DNA of 64,000 nt from Desulfobacterales bacterium (GCA_023143455.1 JAGLHT010000005.1:1-64000), one strand, 5' to 3'. Counted from the first letter of the stretch, positions 33,778 through 43,647 are shown. Numbers and translations are program-made. The notes: generated by a model from the letters alone, not told the origin.

Positions 33778-36700
33778 ATGGATGAACGGATCGGGTTTTA
33801 CATTTGTCATTGCGGTATAAATATCGCTTACCGGGTACGGGTGCAGGAAGTGGCCGATTATATTGCTGCACTGCCCAACGTAGCCATTTCCCGTGATTAC
33901 TTGTTCATGTGCTCTGATCCAGGCCAGGAACTGATTGAAAAGGATATCAAGGAGTATAATCTTTCAAGGGTAGTTGTTGCTTCATGTTCTCCAAGGATGC
34001 ATGAAAAGACTTTCCGTTCAGCATGTCAGAGGGCTGGCCTTAACCCATACCGGGCTTTTCATATGGTAAGCGTCAGGGAACAGGTTTCCTGGGTAACCCT
34101 GGATGAAGACCAAGCTACTCAAAAAGCTAAAATACTGGCCTGCGCTGGTGTGCAGCGTGTGGTGCATCAGTATGGTCTTATCCCTGCAGTTTTTCCGGTT
34201 AACACCAATACACTGGTTGTGGGTGGTGGAATTGCAGGCATGCAGGCTTCCCTTGATATTGCAAAAGCCGGATTTAAGGCATACCTGGTTGAAAAACAGC
34301 CTTCCATTGGAGGGCACATGCTTCAATATGACAAAACTTTTCCTACACTTGACTGTGCAGCCTGTATTGGGACACCAAAGATGGTCTCTGTAGGCCAGGA
34401 ATCGAATATTGAGCTTCTCTCCTACAGTAAAGTAGAAGATGTCAGCGGGTTTATTGGAAATTTTCACGTAACCGTACGCAAAAAAGCCCGCTATGTGGAA
34501 AACAATTGCACCGGATGCGGGGAATGTGAAAAGGTCTGCCCGGTCAGCACACCGAATGAATGGGATGTAGGAACCAAACTGAGAAAGGCCATATACCGAC
34601 CTTTTCCCCAGGCTGTGCCCATAACATATTGTATTGAAAAGTATGACCGTGCCCCCTGCACTGAAACCTGCCCTGCTGGAACAAATGTGCAGGGTTATGT
34701 TGCTCTGGTTAAAGTTGGCAAATATCAGGAGGCAGTAAAGCTGATAATGGAGAAAATTCCTCTGCCCGGAACATTGGGCAGAGTATGCCCTGCCCCATGT
34801 GAAAAAGCATGCCGGAGAGCAGAGGTGGACACCCCGATCGCAATTCGTGAGCTTAAACGTTTTGCAGCAGACCATGTTGATTTTACAACTCTGGATCTGC
34901 CTGAAATTGAAGAAAGAGAGGAAAAAATTGCTATAGTAGGATCTGGGCCTGCAGGTCTGTCCGCAGCTTACTACCTTCGTTTAAAAGGATACAAAATCAC
35001 AATTTTTGAGGCTCTTGATGAACTTGGGGGGATGCTTAAGGTCGGAATCCCGGATTATCGGCTTCCTGCCGATGTTTTAACCAGAGAAATTGATTATATC
35101 ATAAGACATGGTATTAAAGTTAAAAAAGGTGCCTGCTTTGGAAAAGATTTCAATATTCAAGATCTTAAAAAACAAGGTTTTAAGGCCATATTTCTGGGCA
35201 TTGGTGCCCATAATTCAATACAGATGCAGATCCCTGGTGAAAAAAATACTAAAGGCATTATCGATGCTGTAACTTTTTTAAGAGATGTGAATCTGGGCAG
35301 CAGGGAAAAACCCGGCAACAAGATCATAGTAATTGGAGGTGGAAACGTTGCCATTGATGCAGCCCGCACAGCCAAACGCCTTGGCGCACAGAAAGTTACC
35401 ATTGTATACCGAAGGACCGAGCAGGAGATGCCAGCCTATAAAGAGGAAATCAAAGGAGCACTGGAAGAAAAAATAGATATTTCATATTTAACAGCTCCGG
35501 TTCAAATCATAAGTGAAAATCAAAAAGTATCAGGTTTTGAATGTATGAAAACCGAGCTGGGACCTGCAGATGCATCCGGGCGAAGAAGACCTGTACCAAT
35601 AGAGAATTCTGAATTCATTATTCCCTGTGACACCATTATACCGGCCATAGGTCAGAGCATTGACACGTCATGGTCAAAGGGTGAACCTGATTTTGCACTG
35701 AATCCAAATAATACTTTTGATGTCAATTCTGATACATTTCAAACAAGTATTCCAGATGTATTTGCAGCAGGCGATGCAGTAACAGGTCCTGCAACAGTTG
35801 TTGAAGCTATTGCCGCCGGCCACAAGGCAGTTGATTCTATTCATCGCTATATCAGCGGTGAAGAACTGGTTCAAACAAGGGAAGAAAAAATCGTACAAGA
35901 AGTTAAGAAAGATGGCTGGAAACCGATCCCGGAGAGTACAAAGGCAATTCCAAGAGTTTCTGCCAGGCACCTTGATCCGGTTAAGAGAGATGTAACATTT
36001 GATGAGGTTGATTCCAATTTTTCAGAAGAAGATGCAAAACTTGAAGCATCACGCTGTATTGATTGCGGCGGATGCTGTGAATGCAAACTTTGTGTAAGCG
36101 CATGTGAAGCCAAAGCCATCAATCATGAAATGGAAGATACCATTGAGATAATCGATGTGGGATCTATTATTGTTGCCACCGGGTTTGACCCTCTTGATCC
36201 TTCACCAATGTCCCAGTACGGGTATAATAAATATGCCAATGTTTTTACCAATTTTGAGTTTGAAAGGCTTTCAAATGCAACAGGTCCTACAGGCGGTAAG
36301 CTTTTAAAACGTGATCCTTTAGACCGTCTCAAATTTACAGATCCGCCAAAAAGTGTTGCAATTCTTCATTGCATAGGCAGTCGTGATATCAACTACCATG
36401 AATACTGCTCAAGAACATGCTGCATGTATGCACTTAAATATGCCCACCTGCTCAAGGATAAATGCGGTCATGATATTAAAATTTACAATTTTTATATTGA
36501 TATGCGCTGTTTTGGCAAAGGTTATGAAGAATTTTATCAGCGCGTTCAAAGCGAAGGTGTCTGCATGATTCGAGGCAAAGCTGCTGAAGTGGAAGAAAAA
36601 GACGGTATGCTCATCGTCAAAGCTGAAGACACTTTGTCCAACCGCATGCTGAATGTTTCTGTTGAAATGGTGATCCTCTGCACAGCCATGGAACCATGTC

Positions 36701-37158
36701 CAGATGTTAATGAGGTTGCAAGGACTTTTGGCATCAGCACAGGAGGGGATGGATTTTTTTTAGAAGAGCATCCTAAACTTGAACCGGTTTCTACAGCAAC
36801 AAGCGGGGTTTTTATTGCAGGAGCCTGTCAGGGTCCTAAGGACATTCCTGATACTGTTGCCCAGGCAAAGGGAGCAGCCTCTGAAGCCCTTTCCTTAAGC
36901 GCTTCGGGCAAAGTTGCAGTATCACCAATGATATCTTCCATTGATCCGGATGTCTGCATAGGATGTCAAATATGTATAGGGCTGTGCCCTTACTCTGCAA
37001 TTGAATTTAATGAAAGAAAAGCCATTAGTGAAGTAAATGAAGCTGTATGTAAAGGCTGTGGCAGTTGTGCTGCATACTGTCCAAGTGGCGCGGCAAAGGT
37101 GCGGCATTTTACAGATAAGCAGGTTTTTTCAGAAATAGAAGGCCTGCTGGCAGGCTAA
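33778..37158 (+). CDS. hdrA: HdrA fused with a GltD/NfnB-like NAD(P)H-binding module
   Basis: A 1126-residue flavoprotein. Residues 4-140 are the HdrA N-terminal domain (IGFYICHCGINIA), 145 on is an FAD Rossmann fold (TLVVGGGIAGMQASLDIAK) with TLDCAACIGTPKM, then a ferredoxin motif near 245 (CTGCGECEKVCPV). Residues about 281-690 are an inserted module like glutamate synthase small subunit/NfnB (APCTETCPAGTNVQGYV; GRVCPAPCEKACRR; KIAIVGSGPAGLSAAYYL; KIIVIGGGNVAIDAARTAK), giving an extra FAD and an NAD(P)H site. HdrA core resumes, with two C-terminal ferredoxin motifs near 1057 and 1092. The ATG at 33778 has AGGAGG; a TTG frame reaches 33727. Flavin-based electron bifurcation is expected by homology. 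Confidence 0.92.
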   Translation: MDERIGFYICHCGINIAYRVRVQEVADYIAALPNVAISRDYLFMCSDPGQELIEKDIKEYNLSRVVVASCSPRMHEKTFRSACQRAGLNPYRAFHMVSVREQVSWVTLDEDQATQKAKILACAGVQRVVHQYGLIPAVFPVNTNTLVVGGGIAGMQASLDIAKAGFKAYLVEKQPSIGGHMLQYDKTFPTLDCAACIGTPKMVSVGQESNIELLSYSKVEDVSGFIGNFHVTVRKKARYVENNCTGCGECEKVCPVSTPNEWDVGTKLRKAIYRPFPQAVPITYCIEKYDRAPCTETCPAGTNVQGYVALVKVGKYQEAVKLIMEKIPLPGTLGRVCPAPCEKACRRAEVDTPIAIRELKRFAADHVDFTTLDLPEIEEREEKIAIVGSGPAGLSAAYYLRLKGYKITIFEALDELGGMLKVGIPDYRLPADVLTREIDYIIRHGIKVKKGACFGKDFNIQDLKKQGFKAIFLGIGAHNSIQMQIPGEKNTKGIIDAVTFLRDVNLGSREKPGNKIIVIGGGNVAIDAARTAKRLGAQKVTIVYRRTEQEMPAYKEEIKGALEEKIDISYLTAPVQIISENQKVSGFECMKTELGPADASGRRRPVPIENSEFIIPCDTIIPAIGQSIDTSWSKGEPDFALNPNNTFDVNSDTFQTSIPDVFAAGDAVTGPATVVEAIAAGHKAVDSIHRYISGEELVQTREEKIVQEVKKDGWKPIPESTKAIPRVSARHLDPVKRDVTFDEVDSNFSEEDAKLEASRCIDCGGCCECKLCVSACEAKAINHEMEDTIEIIDVGSIIVATGFDPLDPSPMSQYGYNKYANVFTNFEFERLSNATGPTGGKLLKRDPLDRLKFTDPPKSVAILHCIGSRDINYHEYCSRTCCMYALKYAHLLKDKCGHDIKIYNFYIDMRCFGKGYEEFYQRVQSEGVCMIRGKAAEVEEKDGMLIVKAEDTLSNRMLNVSVEMVILCTAMEPCPDVNEVARTFGISTGGDGFFLEEHPKLEPVSTATSGVFIAGACQGPKDIPDTVAQAKGAASEALSLSASGKVAVSPMISSIDPDVCIGCQICIGLCPYSAIEFNERKAISEVNEAVCKGCGSCAAYCPSGAAKVRHFTDKQVFSEIEGLLAG

Positions 37159-37199
37159 TTGATATTATTAAAAATGTAATTTTACAAGGGAGTATCATC

Positions 37200-37622
37200 A
37201 TGACGGAATTTGAACCAACTATTGTCGCATTCTTTTGTAACTGGTGTACTTACACAGCCTCTGATCTGGCAGGTACATCCCGTCTTTCATATCCGCCCAA
37301 TATAAAAATCATACGTATGATGTGCACTGGTATGGTTGATCCCAAATATGTGATAAAAGCCCTGCTGGAAGGCGCAGATGCAGTGCTGATAAGTGGCTGC
37401 CATCCGGGCGACTGCCATTATATAAATGGTAACTATAAAGCAAGGAGGCGGGTCAAACTTTTAAAGGAAATGTTAAAAAGGTTTGGACTTGAAGAAGAAA
37501 GACTCAGGCTGACATGGATTGGTGCCAGCGACGGACTTCAATTAGCTGAAACAATCAATACAATGGTTGATCAGGTCAAAAAACTTGGTCCCAGTGAAAT
37601 AAAATCAACAATGGTAATTTAA
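37200..37622 (+). CDS. mvhD: MvhD/FrhD-type iron-sulfur (2Fe-2S) subunit
   Basis: A 140-residue protein of the MvhD family: PTIVAFFCNWCTYTASDLAG, RMMCTGMVDPKYVIKALLEG and DAVLISGCHPGDCHYINGNY carry the conserved cysteines for a [2Fe-2S] cluster. It links an electron-input module to HdrA. AAGGGAG precedes the ATG. In methanogens the partner is a hydrogenase; here no hydrogenase is nearby and the next gene is FrhB/FdhB-like. Confidence 0.93.
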   Translation: MTEFEPTIVAFFCNWCTYTASDLAGTSRLSYPPNIKIIRMMCTGMVDPKYVIKALLEGADAVLISGCHPGDCHYINGNYKARRRVKLLKEMLKRFGLEEERLRLTWIGASDGLQLAETINTMVDQVKKLGPSEIKSTMVI

Positions 37623-37689
37623 AGTTAATGATTGATGACTGGCTTTCAAATAAAAGCGAGTAAATCATTACCCAGTTTGGAGGATACAA

Positions 37690-38841
37690 ATGTCAACTTT
37701 TTCAAAGCTTGAAGTTAAGGACAAGGACATTGTCACATCTTTGCAGGGATTTTTTAAAACTCTGCTTGAGTCGAAAAAAATCGATGCATTTATGGTGCCC
37801 TGGCATCTTCCCATGAAAGAAGTGGTAATGCCGACATTGATAAGTGATGTTGAGCAACTTGATAAAGCAGATCCCCTTGCGCCGTCGTTTCCAATGAACG
37901 CCGCAAAAATAGCTTCAAGACTTACTAAAAAACCAGCGGGTCAGACCATTGCCCTGGTAATGAGATCCTGTGAAATCCGTGCTTTTATTGAACTAATAAA
38001 ACTAAAGCAGGGGTCCTTGGATAATACTGTATTGATAGGTATTGATTGTCTTGGTGCATTTGATAACAGGGATTATGCAAGTTTTGCCAAAAAAGAGGTT
38101 TCCACAGTGCGGTTCTGTGACAAAATACTGAAAGATAAATCTGAGAACATTGAAGGGCTTAATCTTGCAGCAGCCTGCAAGGTCTGTGAACATCCTGTTC
38201 CCGACAATGCAGATATTATTATTGGCCTTTATGGCATTGATTACCAGTCTGAACTGCTCCTAGAAGCACCCACTGTTAAGGGCGAAGAACTTTTACAAGC
38301 CTTAAATCTTCCAAAAACTTCAGAGTCAGCATCCCGCCAGCAGGCTATAAAGTCACTTATATCAGACCGTGAAGCCAAAAGGGATAAGATGTTTGAAGAA
38401 ACATCTCTTGCAACATCAAATATTGAAAAGCTGTCCGGCTACCTTGCTAGCTGTGTTAACTGCTATAACTGTAGGGTTGCCTGCCCAGTATGTTATTGCA
38501 GGGAGTGTGTCTTTGTCACAGATGTTTTTGATCATGATTCTTTTCAGTACCTTCAGTGGGCCAAGAAAAAAGGCAGGGTTAAAATGCCTACAGATACTGA
38601 TTTTTTTCATCTTACAAGGATGGCCCACATCAGTCTGGCATGCGTTGGCTGCGGTCAGTGTTCAAATGCCTGTCCCAATGACATACCCTTAACGGAACTT
38701 TTCAGGACTGTTTCACACCATACTCAGAAGGCTTTTGAATATGAAGCCGGAAAAAATATTGAAGAACCAATACCATTATCTGTTTTTAATGACAAAGAAT
38801 ATGAAGAAGTGGTTGGGATTAACAAGCAAAGTACAGAATAA
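37690..38841 (+). CDS. FrhB/FdhB-like iron-sulfur protein with C-terminal ferredoxin domain
   Basis: A 383-residue protein. The N-terminal two thirds resemble the beta subunit of F420-reducing hydrogenase/formate dehydrogenase (TIALVMRSCEIRAFIELIKL; VLIGIDCLGAFDNRDYA). The C-terminal third has two cysteine clusters, CVNCYNCRVACPVCYCREC near 255 and CVGCGQCSNACPNDIPLTEL near 320. It probably holds a flavin plus [4Fe-4S] clusters and passes electrons between a soluble carrier and MvhD/HdrA; the carrier is not known. GGAGG is upstream, and the HdrD-like gene follows 12 bases later. Confidence 0.8.
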   Translation: MSTFSKLEVKDKDIVTSLQGFFKTLLESKKIDAFMVPWHLPMKEVVMPTLISDVEQLDKADPLAPSFPMNAAKIASRLTKKPAGQTIALVMRSCEIRAFIELIKLKQGSLDNTVLIGIDCLGAFDNRDYASFAKKEVSTVRFCDKILKDKSENIEGLNLAAACKVCEHPVPDNADIIIGLYGIDYQSELLLEAPTVKGEELLQALNLPKTSESASRQQAIKSLISDREAKRDKMFEETSLATSNIEKLSGYLASCVNCYNCRVACPVCYCRECVFVTDVFDHDSFQYLQWAKKKGRVKMPTDTDFFHLTRMAHISLACVGCGQCSNACPNDIPLTELFRTVSHHTQKAFEYEAGKNIEEPIPLSVFNDKEYEEVVGINKQSTE

Positions 38842-38853
38842 CAGGAGTCAATC

Positions 38854-40173
38854 ATGAGCGAAACTGCCATTAAACTAAGAAAACGAGAAAAAACAAGTCT
38901 GTTTGATCAAGTCAAAGAGCTACTGCCTGATGGTGGGAATCTGAATCTCTGCCTTACGTGTGGTCTTTGCAGTTCCGGATGTCCGGCAACTGGGCTTGTA
39001 TCCATGGATCCCAGAAAAATGCTCAGAATGATAGCATTAGGATTGGATGAAGAAGTTCTTGCATCTGACTGGCCATGGATGTGCACAATGTGTCAAAGAT
39101 GCATATATGCCTGCCCCATGAAAATAGATATTCCCCAGTTGATTTATAATATAAGAGCCCAAAGACCCAGAGAAGAAAGACCAAAGGGAATATTGGGCTC
39201 GTGTGATATGGCCCTTAAAAATGATACCAACAGCGCCATGGGAACCAATGAAGAAGATTTTATTTTTGTTGTTGAAGATGTTTTAGAGCAATACCAGGAA
39301 GAACAGCCTGAATTTGCAGAAATGCAGGCTCCAATTGATAAAGAAGGTGCAGAGTTTTTTCTGAACCAGAACTCCCGTGAGCCTGTCACAGAACCTGACG
39401 AAATGGTTCCATTATGGAAGATTCTTCACCTTGCAGGTGTTGACTGGACCTATGGGAGCAAAGGCTGGGCAGGTGAAAACTACTGCATGTTTCTGGCAGA
39501 TGATGATGCCTGGAAACATGTGGTTCAGACCCAGACAGACCAGACTCACAAGCTCAAGTGCAAGACTTATCTGAATACTGAATGAGGCCATGTGACCTTT
39601 GCAGTCCGGGCCGGACTGAAAAAATTCAATATAGAGCATAACTTTGAGGTAAAAAATATTTATGAGTATTATGCAAAATGGATAAGGGAAGGCAAACTCA
39701 AACCTAATTCAGACTGGAACAAGGAGCTGGGTATAAAATTTACCTGCCAGGATCCCTGCCAGATTGTCAGAAAAAGCTATGGAGATGAAATAGCAAAGGA
39801 TTTTCGCTATGCAATAAAAGCAGTTGTGGGAGAGGAAAACTTTGTGGACATGTCTCCAAATTTTTCTAACAACTACTGCTGTGGAGGAGGCGGGGGATTC
39901 CTTCAGTCAGGATTCAAGGAAGAGCGTCTGGAATACGGCAGGATAAAGGACAGACAGATAAAAGAGACCAAGGCAGATTATGTGATTGCCGGATGCCATA
40001 ACTGCCATGCCCAGATACATGAGTTATCTAAACATTATGAAGGAAATTACCCTGTTATACATTTCTGGACTATCCTTGCACTGTCCCTGGGCGTATTAGG
40101 TCCCAATGAACGTACATATCTGGGAGATGATCTTATGGAGGTTAATGTGTTTCATCCTGAGACAGCAATGTAA
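38854..40173 (+). CDS. HdrD-like (HdrC-HdrB fusion) protein with in-frame UGA, predicted selenoprotein
   Basis: Read through TGA at 39583-39585 the frame is 439 residues. The N-terminus is HdrC-like with LCLTCGLCSSGCPA and WMCTMCQRCIYACPMKI. A linker leads to CCG-type motifs: TYLNTE-U-GHVTFAVRAG, FTCQDPCQIVRK, NNYCCGGGGGFLQSG and VIAGCHNCHAQIHEL. In HdrD/DsrK-like proteins the residue at U is normally the Cys of an ECGH motif. Sec is codon 244. Taken as two genes, the first would lack its catalytic domain and the second would start at a GTG without an RBS. A SECIS-like hairpin lies at 39602-39618. Predicted soluble; partner of the HdrA proteins on both sides. Confidence 0.85.
39602..39618 (+). 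promoter_or_regulatory. SECIS-like hairpin of the HdrD-like selenoprotein
   Basis: CAGTCCG, loop GGC, CGGACTG: a perfect 7-bp stem with G in the first loop positions. The loop starts 23 bases after the UGA, the same spacing as the second SECIS candidate at 25302-25318. Confidence 0.7.
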
Positions 40174-40218
40174 TAAATAGATTTAATAAAATAGACTTTT
40201 GAAAAAAATTTAGGGGGT

Positions 40219-43200
40219 ATGATGAGAAAAAAAATAGGCACTGCCATGGTAGTTGGGGCTGGAATCAGCGGCATCAGGAGTGCCCTTGATCTTGCCGAGT
40301 TTGGCTACAGTGTTACCCTTGTTGATAAGGCACCAAATATCGGCGGTATTTTAAGCCAGCTGGATTACCAGTTTCCCAATGACAGATGCGGTATGTGCAA
40401 GATGCTTCCTCTGGTCAACCGGGATTCATCTTCCCAATATTGTCTTCGCAAAGGTCTGTTCCATGAAAATATCAATATAATGCTGGGGACTCGATTGACA
40501 AATATTGAAGGAGAACCAGGCAAGTTCAAGGTAATACTGAAGCAGAAGCCCTCATCAGTTGATCCTGATCTTTGTACTGGCTGTGGAGAATGTGCCAGAG
40601 TTTGTCCAGTTCTAGTGCCTGATTCTTTTAATATGGGGCTTTCTGAAAGGAAGGCCATTTATCTTCCTGTGCCACATAATATTCCCAATACATATACTAT
40701 AGATTTTTCAAGCTGCACCCGTTGCGGTGAATGTGTCAGCGCATGTCCTACAGGAGCAGTTAAGCTTCCTGAAGAAAAAAGGAAAAATTTTAATATCCTA
40801 GTTGTGGATGATGAACTTATTGTAAGGGATTCCTTAAAAGAATGGCTTGAAGATGAAGGGTTTTCAGTTGAAATGGCTGATTCAGGACAAACAGCCCTTG
40901 ATATGCTCAAGCAGAACACCTATCACCTCATGCTTACTGATATTAAAATGCCTGGAATGGATGGAGTAGAACTTTTAAAGGAAGCTAAAAAAGACCTCCC
41001 CGAGTTGCCTGTTGTAATGATGACCGCCTATGCAACTGTTGAGACCGCAATTGAGGCAATGAAACAAGGTGCTCTTGATTATCTTCTAAAACCTTTTGAT
41101 CCAGAAACTTTTACTCCAAAAGTTTTAGAGATATACCAGACCCTTGAAGTTGTACAGGAGATAGAACTAGGTGTAAATGCAATTATAGTAAGTACAGGCA
41201 CAGAGTATTTTGATCCTTTGCAGTCAAATAATACTTTTGGATATGGCAGATATCCTGATGTTGTAACCAGCAGGGAATTTGAAAGACTTTTAAGTGGCAC
41301 AGGACCTGAAAATGGTTTGCTGCAAAGGCAGTCTGATAAAAAGCCTTTGAAAAAAATCGCATGGTTTCAGTGTGTTGGTTCCAGAGATATACAGACAAAT
41401 GCAGATTTCTGCTCTTCAATCTGCTGTATGCATGCAATTAAAGAGGCAAGACTTGTTAAAGAAAAACTTGGGCATAATATTGAAACAACTATTTTTTATA
41501 TGGATATGAGGGCATTTGGAAAATCCTTTCATCAATATAAAAACCAGGCGCAGAACGAATATGACGTCTGTTTCAGCAGGAGCCGGGTGCATTCAGTAAC
41601 AGAGAATAAAGAACTTGGCGGCCTGATGGTTCAATACGTTGATCAGAAGGGAACCCGCAATGAAGAACAATTTGACATGGTCGTACTATCCATCGGTCAG
41701 AGACCATCTTCCGGCACAAAAGAGCTTGCCCGGATTACAGAACTTCCTTTAAATAAGTGGGGATTTTGCGAATCTGAACCTTTTTCAACCAGCTTATCGT
41801 CAAAAGAAGGTATTTTCTTTGGGGGTTCCTTTGCAGGACTAAAAGACATAAGTGAGTCAGTTATCGGGTCAAGCTCTGCTGCTTTGTCAGCATCCCGTTT
41901 TATACATTCAATCGGCGGAAGTCTGTCTTCTGAAACTGATGAAGAAATAGAGTTAAAAGATGTCTCCCGCCAGATGCCGAGTGTATTGATTGTTGTATGT
42001 ACTTGCGGAAAACCCCAGATAGAAGGTGTTGAACAGGAACAGCTAAAAACAAACCTTTTAAGAGATCCGGCAGTAAATGATATTGTCTTTATTGAAAATA
42101 CATGCACAGCCCTGGGGCTGTCAAATCTTAAAGAAGTATTGGAAAAAAGCAATGCAAACCGTATGCTTATAGGTGCCTGTCTGCCCCATGTTTATACCGG
42201 CAAAGTTAATCAACTTTGCAAGGGAACCGGGTTTCATCCTCAAGCTGTGAACGTTGTTGATATTTACAGCCAGGATGCTTTAAAGGCTAAAGATGAAGGC
42301 GGTCAATCCCTTGAATCAATTATCGAACAAAAGCTTAAAATGGGTTTTGCCCATCTCAAGCGAATGGACCCGCCATTGGCTCCCATTGCTTCATCAATAC
42401 AAAAAGCCTTGGTTGTAGGAGGCGGCATTGCCGGAATGACAGCATCACTTGCTGTTGCTGATCATGGGTTTAAAGTTGATTTAGTAGAATCCCAAGACCA
42501 ACTGGGAGGGAATCTATTTTGGCTCAAAAGTACAATTGAAGGAAATGATATAAAAGAGCTGTTTGAAAAAACAGTGAAGAAAATAGAGAATCATCCTTTG
42601 GTAAAAGTTCATACTCAGGCTGAAATAACCTGTTCATTTGGAAGCGTTGGCAATTTTCACACATCAGCCCACAGTAAAAAAGAGGACAAACCCCTATCCT
42701 TTGAGCATGGGGTCGCCATCCTTGCAACTGGCGGTAAGGAAGCTTTGACCACTTCTTATGGCTATGGAACCAGCAAGGCGATTGTTACCCAAAAAGAATT
42801 TGCATTGAACCTGGATGATGGATCAATTAATCCAGCCAGTCTTGAAAGTGTTGTAATGATCCAGTGTGTGGAGTCAAGAGAGCAGGACAAGAAGAATTAC
42901 TGCTCAAGGGTATGCTGTGCAACTGCCTTAAAAAACGCATTGCTTCTCAAAGAGAAAAACCCCCAAGTAGGCATATATGTTTTATATCGGGATATGATGA
43001 CAACAGGGTTTCTTGAATCCTATTATACACGTGCAAGAAAAGAAGATGTTATTTTTATTCAATATGATGTTGAAAATAAACCAGAAATCACAAAAGATGG
43101 TGAAACAATTAAAATAACGGCGTTTGAGCCCATACTTGGAAAAAATATTGAAATAAGTGCCGATCTGCTTATTCTTGCAACAGGACTGGCTCCTGATTTT

Positions 43201-43647
43201 TCTGATGCCATGGCTGGAAATTTTGGAGTCCGTAAAGATGAATTCGGATTTTTCCAGGAAGCAGAATCCAAATGGCGTCCTGTTGATTCTTTAAAAGAAG
43301 GCATTTTTTCCTGCGGAATATGTAATTCACCTCGAAATATCACAGAAAGTATTGCAACTGCAGAGGCTGCAGCCCAAAGGGCTTTGAGGATTCTTGGTGA
43401 TAATAAAATATTAGCTGGAAGCATTGTTGCACAGGTGCATCCAAGCCTTTGCAGCCTTTGTGAAAGATGCATTGAAGCCTGTCCATATGATGCCCGTTAT
43501 ATCCATCATGAGAATACCCATGTTGCTGTTAATCCCATCATGTGCCAGGGATGTGGTTCCTGTGCAGTTGTTTGTCCTAACAGTGCTTCAGCTTTAGCAG
43601 GTTTTATAGACCAGCAGTTATTTGATGTAATAGATTCAGCCTTTTGA
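40219..43647 (+). CDS. Double HdrA-like flavoprotein with an internal phospho-acceptor receiver domain
   Basis: An 1142-residue protein. Residues 8-60 are an FAD Rossmann fold (TAMVVGAGISGIRSALDLA). Ferredoxin motifs lie at 119-129 (CTGCGECARVC) and 166-176 (CTRCGECVSAC). Residues about 191-305 are a receiver domain: ILVVDDELIVRDSL (Asp197/198), LMLTDIKMPGMDG (Asp241), VVMMTAYA (Thr269) and LLKPF (Lys291), all key residues present. HdrA then resumes (FQCVGSRDI). From about 585 a second HdrA-like unit begins (VLIVVCTCGKPQIEG), with another Rossmann fold near 730 (ALVVGGGIAGMTASLAVAD) and C-terminal ferredoxins near 1075-1115. A cytoplasmic redox enzyme that could be switched by phosphorylation; the next gene encodes a kinase. 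Confidence 0.9.
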   Translation: MMRKKIGTAMVVGAGISGIRSALDLAEFGYSVTLVDKAPNIGGILSQLDYQFPNDRCGMCKMLPLVNRDSSSQYCLRKGLFHENINIMLGTRLTNIEGEPGKFKVILKQKPSSVDPDLCTGCGECARVCPVLVPDSFNMGLSERKAIYLPVPHNIPNTYTIDFSSCTRCGECVSACPTGAVKLPEEKRKNFNILVVDDELIVRDSLKEWLEDEGFSVEMADSGQTALDMLKQNTYHLMLTDIKMPGMDGVELLKEAKKDLPELPVVMMTAYATVETAIEAMKQGALDYLLKPFDPETFTPKVLEIYQTLEVVQEIELGVNAIIVSTGTEYFDPLQSNNTFGYGRYPDVVTSREFERLLSGTGPENGLLQRQSDKKPLKKIAWFQCVGSRDIQTNADFCSSICCMHAIKEARLVKEKLGHNIETTIFYMDMRAFGKSFHQYKNQAQNEYDVCFSRSRVHSVTENKELGGLMVQYVDQKGTRNEEQFDMVVLSIGQRPSSGTKELARITELPLNKWGFCESEPFSTSLSSKEGIFFGGSFAGLKDISESVIGSSSAALSASRFIHSIGGSLSSETDEEIELKDVSRQMPSVLIVVCTCGKPQIEGVEQEQLKTNLLRDPAVNDIVFIENTCTALGLSNLKEVLEKSNANRMLIGACLPHVYTGKVNQLCKGTGFHPQAVNVVDIYSQDALKAKDEGGQSLESIIEQKLKMGFAHLKRMDPPLAPIASSIQKALVVGGGIAGMTASLAVADHGFKVDLVESQDQLGGNLFWLKSTIEGNDIKELFEKTVKKIENHPLVKVHTQAEITCSFGSVGNFHTSAHSKKEDKPLSFEHGVAILATGGKEALTTSYGYGTSKAIVTQKEFALNLDDGSINPASLESVVMIQCVESREQDKKNYCSRVCCATALKNALLLKEKNPQVGIYVLYRDMMTTGFLESYYTRARKEDVIFIQYDVENKPEITKDGETIKITAFEPILGKNIEISADLLILATGLAPDFSDAMAGNFGVRKDEFGFFQEAESKWRPVDSLKEGIFSCGICNSPRNITESIATAEAAAQRALRILGDNKILAGSIVAQVHPSLCSLCERCIEACPYDARYIHHENTHVAVNPIMCQGCGSCAVVCPNSASALAGFIDQQLFDVIDSAF

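Noticed and set aside
34018-34875. 285-codon reverse-strand frame inside hdrA
   Set aside because: Antisense shadow of a strongly conserved Hdr coding region; no RBS or recognisable domain.
39592-40173. Separate gene starting at GTG downstream of the HdrC-like frame
   Set aside because: It has no RBS, lacks the start of its CCG domain, and is in the same frame as the upstream gene across a single UGA with a SECIS-like hairpin; read as one selenoprotein.
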